Assembly: GCA_934623575.1 (NCBI GenBank)
Contig: CAKTVL010000004.1
Span: 30,390 to 94,389, forward strand
Direction of reading: 5' to 3'
Source of the DNA: an uncultured Oscillospiraceae bacterium
GTDB taxonomy: Bacteria; Bacillota; Clostridia; Oscillospirales; Oscillospiraceae
DNA: 64,000 nucleotides
Shown here: positions 44,866-53,139 of the stretch, piece by piece
Layout: each line of letters opens with the position of its first letter
Position numbering within the stretch: position 1 is the first letter of the stretch
The notes under the pieces: generated by a model
What the model was told of the DNA's origin: nothing
Seen by the model: the letters and a program-made list of their open reading frames with translations, nothing else
Databases searched by the model: none
Position numbers and translations under genes: made by a program

Positions 44866-45927
44866 TTACTTATTCATGTTGTTTACGAAATCGATCAGCT
44901 CATCGCTGATGACGTACTGAGGCTCACGGGATCTGTATTCATCCACGTTGGCGCGGGTCACAGCCATGGTGGTGATGGGGAACGGATCTTCATACTCCAT
45001 GCCCAGCACGATCTTGACCATGTTCTCTACCCAGTAGAAGCCGATTTCGGAAACGTAACGGTCATTGGCTACCGTGCAGCGATACACGGTGTCCTGCTGC
45101 ACATAATCCAGAACGGTATCCGTACCGTCGCAGGAACCCAGGAACATGGTGCTGGTATCCAGACCGGACTGCACGATGGCCTCGTAGGCGCCGATGCCCA
45201 TCTCGTCATTGTAAACAAGGACGATATCGATATCCGGATTCGCCTGCAGAGCGGACTCCACCACGGACATGGCATCCTCAGAGCTGGTGGCTTCCACGGT
45301 GATCCACTGGATGTTCTCTTCACCCAGCAGCGTGTTTGCCGCGTCAGTCCAGCCCTTGCAGCGAGCCACGGCTGCCTCTTCCAGAGAGGTCGTCACATTC
45401 AGGATCTTGGCCTTGCCGTCCAGCTTTTCATTGGCCCAATCGGCCGCCGCTTCGCCCAGGCTATAGCCCCACACATATTCGTCATAGCCAAAATAAGTGG
45501 TCGCACCCACGCTGGTGTCATAGGGATAAATGCCGACGGGGATGCCCTGCGCCATGGCGGTCTTCAGGGTGTCTTTCATGGTCTCCACGGAAATGCACTG
45601 ACAGAGAATGCCGTCCACGCCCTGTGTGATGTAGTTCTCGACGTTGGTGACCTGCTTTTCAGGCTCCATATTACCGCCATCGGTAATGATGATGTTGCAG
45701 TTCGTCTGCTTAATAAATTCATTGTATCCCTTGACCAGGTTCGCCATGAACTCATGCTGCAGGGACATAACGGAAGCGCCAATAGTGATGTCAGACAGAT
45801 CGATCACCAAATCGGTCTGCGTATCGTTGTTGCTGTTGCTGTCATCCGTACCGGCCTTGGAGCCGCAGCCCGCAAAGCAACCGGCGACCATAACAAGCGC
45901 CAGCAGCAGTGCCACATACTTTTTCAT
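44866..45927 (-). CDS. Sugar-binding lipoprotein of ABC transporter (RbsB type)
   Basis: 353 residues from ATG 45927. Lipobox VAGCFAGC; periplasmic-binding-protein type 1 fold with TIGASVMSLQHEF, GVDGILCQCIS, and EATSSEDAMSVVESAL. Binds a sugar or polyol outside the cell and delivers it to the RbsA/RbsC-type proteins. Confidence 0.93.
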   Translation of the reverse strand: MKKYVALLLALVMVAGCFAGCGSKAGTDDSNSNNDTQTDLVIDLSDITIGASVMSLQHEFMANLVKGYNEFIKQTNCNIIITDGGNMEPEKQVTNVENYITQGVDGILCQCISVETMKDTLKTAMAQGIPVGIYPYDTSVGATTYFGYDEYVWGYSLGEAAADWANEKLDGKAKILNVTTSLEEAAVARCKGWTDAANTLLGEENIQWITVEATSSEDAMSVVESALQANPDIDIVLVYNDEMGIGAYEAIVQSGLDTSTMFLGSCDGTDTVLDYVQQDTVYRCTVANDRYVSEIGFYWVENMVKIVLGMEYEDPFPITTMAVTRANVDEYRSREPQYVISDELIDFVNNMNK

Positions 45928-45996
45928 TTGTTTTCCTCTTTTCTGTTTATTTGTCAACGCATACGCGTCAATCACGGATAAAGCGGTGCAGAAGCA

Positions 45997-46812
45997 TCAG
46001 TCATAGAAGCCCTCATGGGATTTGCGCAGCGTGCGGAACTGCTCGATGTCGTGGCCGTAAAGGATTTTGGAGCCGGTACGACGGGCATAGTCCAGAATAT
46101 ATTTAGCCGTACGCTTATAACCAAGAGAATCATAAAGAATACCCGGCACCTTGATCTCGGGCTCCACGTTTTCCTTGCAGTAGATGGCATCCGCCACGAT
46201 CAGGACACTGCCGGTATTCGGCAGATCCACCCTCATGCCCACCATGCCAAAAGAGTGTCCGGAACCGAAGTTCAGCAGCGTAACGCCTTTTGCTAACTCA
46301 TATTCCTTTACGTCGTTAGGCAGCAAGTGCCAGTTCAGTTTCGCGTCAATAAACCGCTGGATATCTACAGGAACATGTACATCCATGTCGCGGCCGGTAA
46401 CATATCCCTTAAGGGTATAGAGGAATTCCTCCTCATTCACAAATACTTCCGCATTTTTGAACTGGTAGAGATTGCCGGCGTGATCCACATGCAGATGGGA
46501 GATCACCACATACTTAATATCATCCGGAGACACACCCAGCTGCGCCAGCCGATTCAGAAGCTTCTGCTCCTCCGTGGCAAAATAGGGAGACTGCTCAGGA
46601 ATGAACGCAGGCCAGTTTTCCTTCCAGTCCGGGTCGCAGCCCGTGTCAAACAGGATGTATCCATCTTCGTGTTCGATCAGGTATGCCTGAATAGGGATAT
46701 CGATCCACTCGTTCGTGGGATTCCGGTTAGAGGCAACAGCGGAATTGGCGCCAGCAATGAAAAAGGACTTGTCCAGTGTTTCCCAGCCATTGTCCAGAAT
46801 ATACAGTTTCAA
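45997..46812 (-). CDS. Metallo-beta-lactamase-fold hydrolase, lactonase-like
   Basis: 271 residues from a TTG start at 46812 (GGGAG upstream; no ATG fits). HLHVDHAGN is the dinuclear-metal motif, GSGHSFGMVG and ADAIYCKEN complete the site, and the C-terminal GHD carries the last ligand. The family contains N-acyl-homoserine-lactone lactonases, but here, first in a sugar operon, hydrolysis of a sugar lactone is more likely. Confidence 0.83.
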   Translation of the reverse strand: MKLYILDNGWETLDKSFFIAGANSAVASNRNPTNEWIDIPIQAYLIEHEDGYILFDTGCDPDWKENWPAFIPEQSPYFATEEQKLLNRLAQLGVSPDDIKYVVISHLHVDHAGNLYQFKNAEVFVNEEEFLYTLKGYVTGRDMDVHVPVDIQRFIDAKLNWHLLPNDVKEYELAKGVTLLNFGSGHSFGMVGMRVDLPNTGSVLIVADAIYCKENVEPEIKVPGILYDSLGYKRTAKYILDYARRTGSKILYGHDIEQFRTLRKSHEGFYD

Positions 46813-46850
46813 AGAACATCCGCTCCCTTCTTGTTTGTATTTTAATCTCG

Positions 46851-46872
46851 TTTTTGTAATTAGATTAACAAA
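46851..46872. promoter_or_regulatory. Operator-like inverted repeat before the lactonase gene
   Basis: TTTTGT-N10-ACAAAA just downstream of the start of transcription of the minus-strand operon; candidate site for the divergent ROK regulator. Confidence 0.4.
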
Positions 46873-46887
46873 ACGGGATTTGCTTTC

Positions 46888-46915
46888 ATTATAAGTAAAA
46901 AACAAAAAATGTCAA
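46888..46915 (-). promoter_or_regulatory. Promoter of the sugar operon
   Basis: Minus strand TTGACA (46910-46915), 16-bp spacer, TATAAT (46888-46893): two perfect consensus hexamers, indicating a strong promoter that needs repression. Confidence 0.85.
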
Positions 46916-46991
46916 GTGGTCTTTGTATTTTCATCAGATTGCAGCATTTCCCCCTTCTTTTTTATGCAATATTACAGTTCAAAAACGCTGC

Positions 46992-47019
46992 TTGATTCCT
47001 GTTAGAATTGTGTTATAAT
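46992..47019 (+). promoter_or_regulatory. Promoter of the ROK gene
   Basis: TTGATT (46992-46997), 16-bp spacer, TATAAT (47014-47019). Confidence 0.7.
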
Positions 47020-47034
47020 AATCACATACTTTCT

Positions 47035-47058
47035 GTTTTATAAAACGGCTTTATAAAG
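47035..47058 (+). promoter_or_regulatory. Twin palindromes in the ROK leader
   Basis: GTTTTATAAAAC (47035-47046) and CTTTATAAAG (47049-47058), 13 bp centre to centre, downstream of the ROK promoter; likely autoregulatory operator. Confidence 0.5.
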
Positions 47059-47071
47059 TGAGGGGACGGAA

Positions 47072-48199
47072 ATGAAAGCGAAGAAAACCGCCAATATGGA
47101 GGTTCAGAAGCGAAACCACACCAGCGTATTTCAGGCCCTGCGGGAAAATGAAGGGTTGACAAAACAAGAGATCGTGAATATGCTGCAGCTTTGCTTGCCC
47201 ACGGTCACACAAAATATCAACACGCTATGCGCACAGGGGCTGGTAGCCGAATGCGGCACAGTCGGCAACACCGGCGGCCGCCGGGCTAAGCGCTTCGGTA
47301 TCGTAAGAGACTTCCGCATCGCCATCGGCGTGGACATCACGCGCAACCATGTGGCCATCGTGGCGGTGGACCTGCGGGGCTCCGTTTTCTACAAGGAGCG
47401 CGTGCGGAAAAAATTTGAGCGCACCGACGCCTACTACCGCTACCTGGGCGACATGGTGCAGCACTGCATCGCCCAGCTCCAGTGCCCCGAGGACCGCATC
47501 CTGGGCGTGGGCATCGGCGTTCCCGGCCTGGTCACCGCCGACAACCAGACCGTCTTTTACGGCGAGATCCTCCAGTTCACCGGCGAGACCTGCGCCAACA
47601 TGTCCCGGTATATCCCCTATCCCACCGCGCTGCTCAACGACGCCAACGCCGCCGGCTTTGCCGAGACCTGGATCAACAGGGACATCAAGACCGCCTTTTA
47701 CCTGATGCTGTCCAATAACATCGGCGGCGCCGTGATCATCGACGGCGCGCCCTACTCCGGCTACCACCACCACAGCGGCGAGGTGGGCCACCTCTGCATC
47801 GAGCGCAACGGCCGCCAGTGCTACTGCGGCCAGCGGGGCTGCGTGGACCGCTACCTGGCCGCCACCGAGCTGTCCGACCTGACCGACGGCCGCATCGCCG
47901 ACTTCTTCGCCCTGCTGGAGAAAAAGGACCCCCGCGCCCTGTCCTGCTGGGACACCTATCTGGACGACCTGGCCCTGACCAACCACAACGTCCACATGCT
48001 GTTCGACTGCCCCATCATCCTGGGCGGCTATGTGGGCGAGTTCATCGCCCCCTATATGGACGAGATCCGCCGCCGCACCGCGGCGCTGGACCCCTTCGAG
48101 TCCACGGTGGACTACCTCCACGCCTGCCACTACCGCACGGAGGCCATCGCCGCCGGCAGCGCCCTCCACTTCATCGTAAAATTCCTGGAGACCGTCTGA
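47072..48199 (+). CDS. ROK-family transcriptional regulator (NagC/XylR type)
   Basis: 375 residues. N-terminal winged helix (LTKQEIVNMLQLCLPTVTQN) and a ROK sugar-kinase-like domain with the zinc motif CYCGQRGC in GHLCIERNGRQCYCGQRG. Divergent from the sugar operon and its probable repressor. The first 200-300 bp are AT-richer than the rest of the gene, which resembles the host composition. Confidence 0.92.
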   Translation: MKAKKTANMEVQKRNHTSVFQALRENEGLTKQEIVNMLQLCLPTVTQNINTLCAQGLVAECGTVGNTGGRRAKRFGIVRDFRIAIGVDITRNHVAIVAVDLRGSVFYKERVRKKFERTDAYYRYLGDMVQHCIAQLQCPEDRILGVGIGVPGLVTADNQTVFYGEILQFTGETCANMSRYIPYPTALLNDANAAGFAETWINRDIKTAFYLMLSNNIGGAVIIDGAPYSGYHHHSGEVGHLCIERNGRQCYCGQRGCVDRYLAATELSDLTDGRIADFFALLEKKDPRALSCWDTYLDDLALTNHNVHMLFDCPIILGGYVGEFIAPYMDEIRRRTAALDPFESTVDYLHACHYRTEAIAAGSALHFIVKFLETV

Positions 48200-48216
48200 C
48201 CCCGAAAAAACAGCCG

Positions 48217-48248
48217 CGCCGCCGCGGACCCCGCGGCGGCGTTTTTCT
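48217..48248 (+). terminator. Terminator after the ROK gene
   Basis: 11-bp stem CGCCGCCGCGG / CCGCGGCGGCG, loop ACC, then TTTTTCTT. Confidence 0.9.
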
Positions 48249-48273
48249 TATCCTCCGTCCTCACGCCCCGCGG

Positions 48274-48302
48274 TTGCCAAACCGCCGCCGGGCTGGTAGT
48301 AT
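48274..48302 (+). promoter_or_regulatory. Promoter of the second ECF sigma operon
   Basis: TTGCCA (48274-48279), 17-bp spacer, TAGTAT (48297-48302) with a TGG extension. Confidence 0.5.
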
Positions 48303-48380
48303 AGATCTGGAACCATCGAAAAATTCCCCTGTCACAGCTCCCCTGTTCATCCGTTATATTGGCAAAGGGCGGTGAGACGC

Positions 48381-48872
48381 GTGGACAACGACATCTTTGA
48401 CCAGCTGTACCGGCGGCACTATGCCGCTGCGCTGCTGTATGCCCAGTGCCTGTGCCGCAGCCGCCACCTGGCGGAGGACATGGTGCAGGAGGCCTTCTGC
48501 CGCGCGTGGCTGTCGCTGCCCGACGAGGTGGTCAGCTTCCGCGGCTGGCTGTTCCGCGTGCTGCGCAACCTCATCATCGACCATCTGCGCCGCTGCCAAC
48601 ACCTCTCGGACGACCCGCCGCCGGAGCAAACGGACGGCAGCACGCCGGAGAGCCTTCTGCTGCGGCAGGAGGACGCCGCGGCCCTGTACCGCGCCATGGC
48701 GCAGCTGCCGCCGGCGGACCGCGAACTGCTGACGCTGCACTGCTTCGCCCATCTGTCCGCGCCGGAGCTGGCGGCGGTGCTGCACACCACACCATCGGCC
48801 ATACGCCAGCGGCTGCACCGGGCACGGACGCGGCTGCGGCAGAAAATGGAGGAGGACGGCTATGAATTTTGA
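48381..48872 (+). CDS. ECF-type RNA polymerase sigma factor (second)
   Basis: 163 residues from GTG 48381; a GTG at 48372 is the alternative. Region 2 (RRHYAAALLYAQCLCRSRHLAEDMVQ split, then EAFCRAWLSL) and region 4 (LPPADRELLTLHCFAHLSAP, TTPSAIRQRLHRARTRLRQ) are present. Overlaps the anti-sigma gene by 11 bp. Unrelated in detail to the sigma factor at 25.2 kb. Confidence 0.9.
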   Translation: MDNDIFDQLYRRHYAAALLYAQCLCRSRHLAEDMVQEAFCRAWLSLPDEVVSFRGWLFRVLRNLIIDHLRRCQHLSDDPPPEQTDGSTPESLLLRQEDAAALYRAMAQLPPADRELLTLHCFAHLSAPELAAVLHTTPSAIRQRLHRARTRLRQKMEEDGYEF

Positions 48873-50001
48873 GACGGCATTCGCCCGCTATCAGGCGGGC
48901 ACCGCCAGCGCCGAGGAGACGGCGCTGGTGGAGCAGGAGCTGGAAAAATACCGGCTCATCGAGGACTATATGGCCGCGCAGGCGCTGCCGCCGCTGCCGG
49001 AGGACACGGCGGCTCAAACGGAGACGGCCGCGATCAAGCGCCGCCTGGGCCGCCGCACCCGCCGCACGGTGCTGATGGCGGTGGCGGCGACGCTGGCGGT
49101 GCTGGCGCTGTTGCACTTCGTGCTCTCGCCGCTGGTGAACCGCGGCGTATACGGCCAGCGCGTGGAGCGCGCGGCGGGCTATCAGCCCTTCGACGCCGCC
49201 ATGACGGCCGTGACCGGGCTGTATATGCCCCTGGGCAGCTACACCGGCAGCACCCTGACCCACTCCGGCTTTATGACCGACACCCTCCACCTGCAATTCT
49301 GGGACCTGACCGGCGAGACGCGCTTCGGCATACGCACCGGCGTGACACTGCGGCTGGGCATGCTGGGAGAGCTGGACGCCGCCGATCTGCTCCCGCTCCA
49401 CTATGCCGTCGTCGGCTACTTCACCTCCGCTTTCGATGCGGACGGCACCGAGCTCGAGCCCTCCGACGGCAGCCTGCTGGCCCTGAAGGAGATGAGCGAC
49501 CAGCTGACCGTCACCGCCGCCGTGCGCTTCCGGGAAAACATCACCGCGGAAGAGCTGTCCGCGCTGATGTCCCGCCACCCGGAGCTGACATTCCTGTCCG
49601 GCAAGGTGGAAAACCAGGGCGCCTACCTCCCCCAGTCGCTGTTCTGCTCCCTGACCGACGCCGGCATTGACTTCGGCGACGCGCTGGAGCAGGAGTACCC
49701 TCTTCTGCAGCTGCACCCGGACGGCGGACGGCAGCCCACCGGCGCGGAGATACAGCAGCACTTCGAGAGCATGGTGCGCCTTCTGCTGGACCACCCCCGG
49801 CTCGTCGCAGCGGACAGCATGATGGGCAACGACGCCGGCAACTACCGCCGCCTGCTGCAGGATGTCCAGGCCAACGGCCTGCTCTTCGGCGGCGTGTGGG
49901 TACAGGGCACGCCCTCCCAGCTGCTCTCGCTGATGGACGAGGACTGCACCCGCTCCATCAGCAGCTACAGCGCCCGGCTCCGCCTGTCCGTCTCCGAATG
50001 A
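48862..50001 (+). CDS. Membrane anti-sigma factor (Sigma_reg_N/C type)
   Basis: 379 residues. A short cytoplasmic N-terminus (MNFETAFARYQAGTASAEE), one helix (about 69-88, TVLMAVAATLAVLALLHFVL) and a long extracellular domain with repeats like VRFRENITAEELSALMSR, resembling the sigma-regulator N/C pair found with ECF factors in Firmicutes. Predicted to hold the sigma factor inactive at the membrane until a surface signal. Confidence 0.78.
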   Translation: MNFETAFARYQAGTASAEETALVEQELEKYRLIEDYMAAQALPPLPEDTAAQTETAAIKRRLGRRTRRTVLMAVAATLAVLALLHFVLSPLVNRGVYGQRVERAAGYQPFDAAMTAVTGLYMPLGSYTGSTLTHSGFMTDTLHLQFWDLTGETRFGIRTGVTLRLGMLGELDAADLLPLHYAVVGYFTSAFDADGTELEPSDGSLLALKEMSDQLTVTAAVRFRENITAEELSALMSRHPELTFLSGKVENQGAYLPQSLFCSLTDAGIDFGDALEQEYPLLQLHPDGGRQPTGAEIQQHFESMVRLLLDHPRLVAADSMMGNDAGNYRRLLQDVQANGLLFGGVWVQGTPSQLLSLMDEDCTRSISSYSARLRLSVSE

Positions 50002-50007
50002 ATAACA

Positions 50008-50046
50008 GCATCCCCCGGGCTTGATAGCCCGGGGGATGCCTTTTTT
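50008..50046. terminator. Bidirectional terminator
   Basis: 14-bp stem GCATCCCCCGGGCT / AGCCCGGGGGATGC, loop TGAT, followed by CTTTTTT. Confidence 0.9.
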
Positions 50047-50136
50047 ACTGCCGCTTCTCCGGCGGCGTCATGCCGTCAGGCATGGCGGGGCGTTCGCCCC
50101 GGTCTGCGGGAAAGTCCCCGCCGCCCTTGCCGCCGA
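50045..50136 (-). pseudogene. C-terminal tail of a deleted minus-strand gene (uncertain)
   Basis: About 30 codons ending in a TAA at 50045-50047, Gly/Pro-rich (GGKGGGDF, PAMPDGMTPPEKRQ at the end). Such tails are seen on extracellular proteins such as CotH-type kinases. It meets the response regulator fragment at about 50137-50150, implying a deletion. Confidence 0.35.
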
Positions 50137-50382
50137 ATGGCCCGCCGCCTGCGTCTCAGCGGCCGGGAGCTCCAGGTCATGGAGCTGTTCCTGCGCGCGC
50201 CCCGCCAGGTGTTCTCCGCCGAGCGCATCCTGGAGCTGGTCTGGGGCTGGGACAACGACGCCGAGATCAACGTGGTCTGGGTCAATATCTCCAACCTGCG
50301 GAAAAAGCTGAAGTCCATCGGCTCCCGCATGACGCTGCGGGCCAACCGCGGCCTGGGCTATGTACTGGAGGAGGAAGCATGA
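50137..50382 (+). pseudogene. Response regulator remnant: DNA-binding domain only
   Basis: 81 codons encode the complete winged helix of an OmpR-type regulator (LRLSGRELQVMELFLRAP, then NISNLRKKL and ANRGLGYVLEEEA) but the receiver domain is absent and there is no ribosome site before the ATG. Its stop still overlaps the kinase start (ATGA), as in an intact pair. Confidence 0.8.
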
Positions 50383-51143
50383 TCAACAAGCTGCGCAGCC
50401 GCTTCATCCGCATCGCCACGCTGTCCGTGGCGGCGGTGCTGCTGCTGGTGGTGCTGCTGAGCCGCCGGGCCATCGACCCCGTGGTCCGCGGCGCGGAGCA
50501 GCAGAAGCAGTTCATCACCGACGCCGGCCACGAGCTCAAGACCCCCATCACCGTCATCGCCACCAGCCTGAAGGTCCTGGAGATGGAGGTAGGCCCCCAG
50601 AAGTGGATCGACAAGGCCCGCGCCCAGACGGAAAAGCTCCGCGCACTGGTGGACTCCCTGGTGACCCTCTCCCGCATGGACGAGGAGCGCTCGCCCCTGC
50701 GCATGGAGCCCTTCCCCGTCAGCGACGCCGTGGCGGAAACGGCCGAGTCCTTCCGCCAGGTGGCGCAGGACGGCGGCCGCGCGCTGGAGCTGTCCATAGC
50801 GCCGGACCTCACCTACACCGGCGACCAGTGCGCCGTGCGGCAGCTGACCTCCATCCTGCTGGACAACGCCGTCAAGTACGCCGCGCCGGGCGCTCCCGTC
50901 TCTCTGTCGCTGGAAAAAAGCCACGGCGGCGTGACCCTGCGCGTCTCCAACGCCTGCGAAAACGCCGAGGACATCGACACCGCCCGGCTGTTCGACCGCT
51001 TCTACCGGGCCGGCCCGTCCCGCACCTCCGGCGGCTTCGGCATCGGCCTGTCCATCGCCCGCGGCATCGTCCAGGGCCACCACGGCGCCATCTCCGTCGC
51101 CGCGGAAAACGGCGTCATCACCTTCACCGCCCAGCTGAAATAG
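50379..51143 (+). CDS. Histidine kinase lacking a sensor domain
   Basis: 254 residues, short for this family. One membrane helix (LSVAAVLLLVVLL) leads directly into AGHELKTPITVIATSLK (H-box), LLDNAVKYAAPG (N-box) and GFGIGLSIARGI (G-box). The usual extracellular sensor between two helices is missing, apparently an in-frame deletion. With its partner reduced to a DNA-binding domain, the system probably no longer signals normally. Confidence 0.8.
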   Translation: MINKLRSRFIRIATLSVAAVLLLVVLLSRRAIDPVVRGAEQQKQFITDAGHELKTPITVIATSLKVLEMEVGPQKWIDKARAQTEKLRALVDSLVTLSRMDEERSPLRMEPFPVSDAVAETAESFRQVAQDGGRALELSIAPDLTYTGDQCAVRQLTSILLDNAVKYAAPGAPVSLSLEKSHGGVTLRVSNACENAEDIDTARLFDRFYRAGPSRTSGGFGIGLSIARGIVQGHHGAISVAAENGVITFTAQLK

Positions 51144-51159
51144 CGCAAAAGCAAAGAAC

Positions 51160-51200
51160 GACCGGCATCCCATGTGCAGGCATGGGACGCCGGTCCTTTT
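51160..51200. terminator. Terminator between the kinase and the bile-salt-hydrolase-like gene
   Basis: 15-bp stem GACCGGCATCCCATG / CATGGGACGCCGGTC with one A-C mismatch, then CTTTTT. Confidence 0.88.
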
Positions 51201-51209
51201 TCGTTTTCT

Positions 51210-52184
51210 TCAATTCTGGCAGTGTACCCGCCACGCCGTGTCCAGCGGATACCCGCTGAGCGCCGCGCCGTCCAGGTCACAGCGGTGCATGTCCACCGCG
51301 CACAGCTGGGCGGCGTCATAGGTGGTGTAGTAATACACGCCGGTGTCGGCGTTGCAGCAGGAGGTATACAGCGTCAGCTCGCAGCTGCCGTCCTCCAGCA
51401 CACAGCAGCCCCGCTGCTGGGCCGCCGCGCCCAGAATGTGCAGGAACTGGCTGACGCTCTGGGCCTCGCCGTCGCCGGACACGCTGTTCAGCCGTGTAAA
51501 GGCCGCCCGCACGAACCGGGAGCGGGAGGACAGGTCGCCGGGCAGGCCCATGGCCCCCATGCCCCGGCTGTAGGCCGTCAGCGGCAGCTCCGGGGAAAAC
51601 CGGTTCTCCGGCGGCCGGGCCGACAGCTGGGCATAATCGTTCAGGGCGAACAGCTGCACGGGGAAGGGCGGCTCGTTGGCCAGCACCCCGGCGGGGTCGT
51701 CGTACACATGCAGCCCCTCCGCCGTCTGCTCCACCACCAGGCACTGCTCCCGGTCCGCCAGCAGCCAGTGCAGCTTGGCCGGGGCCATGCCGGGCAAAAA
51801 GGCGTCGTCGGTGATGTGCGCCTCCTCCAGCGCCGCCCGGGCCTCCGCCGCGGTGGCGCAGCGCCCCAGCAGCCAGGGGATCAGCTCAAACTGCGCCAAA
51901 TTCGCCTTCCCCGCCGCGCAGGGGCCGTATACGGCGCTGCGCACGAAGTTCAGCCCCGCGATGCACAGCCCCTTTTCGTTGACGGCGTCGTAGTACAGGG
52001 GGAACCCCTGCTGCACCGACGCCATGCCGATCATGGCGTAGTGCGCCTCCAGCTCCGGCAGATGGCGCATGGGGATGGGAAAGCGCCGGGGCGTGACGAC
52101 CACCTGCTCGCCGAAGCCCCTCTCATAGTCCAGATTCCGTCCGAAATAAAAACACCTGGTCCGGTATGTGGCCGCTGTACACAT
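51210..52184 (-). CDS. Choloylglycine hydrolase family (bile salt hydrolase-like)
   Basis: 324 residues. The N-terminal nucleophile Cys2 (MCTA), Arg16 and Asp19 (FGRNLDYE) align exactly with bile salt hydrolases; AGLNFVR, LANEPPFPVQLFALNDY and SSRSRFVRAAF supply the remaining catalytic Asn and Arg residues. Ntn-hydrolase that cleaves amide bonds of conjugated bile acids or penicillin V; substrate needs testing. AAAAGGAGGG precedes the ATG. Confidence 0.9.
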   Translation of the reverse strand: MCTAATYRTRCFYFGRNLDYERGFGEQVVVTPRRFPIPMRHLPELEAHYAMIGMASVQQGFPLYYDAVNEKGLCIAGLNFVRSAVYGPCAAGKANLAQFELIPWLLGRCATAAEARAALEEAHITDDAFLPGMAPAKLHWLLADREQCLVVEQTAEGLHVYDDPAGVLANEPPFPVQLFALNDYAQLSARPPENRFSPELPLTAYSRGMGAMGLPGDLSSRSRFVRAAFTRLNSVSGDGEAQSVSQFLHILGAAAQQRGCCVLEDGSCELTLYTSCCNADTGVYYYTTYDAAQLCAVDMHRCDLDGAALSGYPLDTAWRVHCQN

Positions 52185-52198
52185 GGCAGGCCCTCCTT

Positions 52199-52273
52199 TT
52201 CTTCACGTTCTCGTGTTTTCTTGCGCGTTTCTCGCGCTTTCTTATGCGTTTCTCGCTCTTTCCTGTGCATTCT
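52199..52273 (-). repeat. Phased AGAA spacer (copy B)
   Basis: Between LysR and the hydrolase gene. On the plus strand TTCT begins at 52199, 52208, 52218, 52229, 52239, 52250 and 52270 (TTTC near 52260), that is AGAA every 10-11 nt on the transcribed minus strand. Two of the units form near-identical 21-nt tandem copies. Confidence 0.55.
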
Positions 52274-53139
52274 TATTCGCTGTCCGCCGGCGCGTCGGGG
52301 TATTGCCGCTTCAGGAACGATAGGAAATACCGGGCGGCGCTGTTGGCCGGGGGCGGCGTTTTCACCGCCGCGCCCAGACTGCGGGACAGCGCCTCCCGCA
52401 GCGGCAGCACCTGCACCTGCCCCTCGTAGCCCGCCAGGGAAAAGGCCGACAGCACGCTGACGCCCAGCCCCGCAGCCACCATGGACAGTATGGCCGCATC
52501 ATCCGAGGCGGTGACCTCCAGCCGGGGCGAATCCGGCGGCAGCAGCCGCGCCACATACTGCTCCGGGCAGGACAAAAACGTCTCCTGCAGCAGCCGCTCC
52601 AGAGGGATGGTGTCCTCCTCCCAGGGGAAATCCGGCGGCACCACCGCCACCAGCGGCGCGTCGATCAGCGGCGTCCAGTAAAAGCCATTGGCGCAGGAGC
52701 GCTCCACCAGCGCCAGCTGCACCCGGTCCTCCTCCAGCGCGCCGGCCAGCTCATAGCCGCCCACCAGCACGTCGATCTTGATCTCCGGGTGGAGCTTGCG
52801 GAACTTGTGCAGCAGCACCGGCAGCCTGGCCCGGGCCAGGCTGGCGAAGCAGCCGATACGCAGGGTGCGGCTGTGGCTCTCGCCCAGGGCGGCGGCCGCC
52901 TGCCGCAGCGCGTCGCCGGCGCCCAGATAGGTGCGGATATAGGGCAGCAGCTGCTCCCCCTCCTCCGACAGCCGGACGCCGTGGCTGCTGCGCACCAGCA
53001 GGGTGCAGCCCAGCTCCGCCTCCAGTTTGTTGACCAGGTGTGTCATGGCGGACTGGGTATAGCCCAGCTGCGCCGCCGCTTTTCCGAAGCTGCCCAGCTG
53101 CACCGCCGTCAGCAGTGCCCGCAGCTTTTTGTCATCCAT
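52273..53139 (-). CDS. LysR-family transcriptional regulator (second)
   Basis: 288 residues. MDDKKLRALLTAVQLGSFGK, GYTQSAMTHLVNKLEAELG (recognition helix) and an effector-binding domain with LRIGCFASLARARLP. It is in the same direction as, and 88 nt before, the bile-salt-hydrolase-like gene, and divergent from brnQ. Confidence 0.92.
   Translation of the reverse strand: MDDKKLRALLTAVQLGSFGKAAAQLGYTQSAMTHLVNKLEAELGCTLLVRSSHGVRLSEEGEQLLPYIRTYLGAGDALRQAAAALGESHSRTLRIGCFASLARARLPVLLHKFRKLHPEIKIDVLVGGYELAGALEEDRVQLALVERSCANGFYWTPLIDAPLVAVVPPDFPWEEDTIPLERLLQETFLSCPEQYVARLLPPDSPRLEVTASDDAAILSMVAAGLGVSVLSAFSLAGYEGQVQVLPLREALSRSLGAAVKTPPPANSAARYFLSFLKRQYPDAPADSE

Noticed and set aside
45997..46905. 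Longer start of the lactonase-like protein at 46905
   Set aside because: The upstream codons overlap the strong promoter at 46888-46915 and would not be transcribed.
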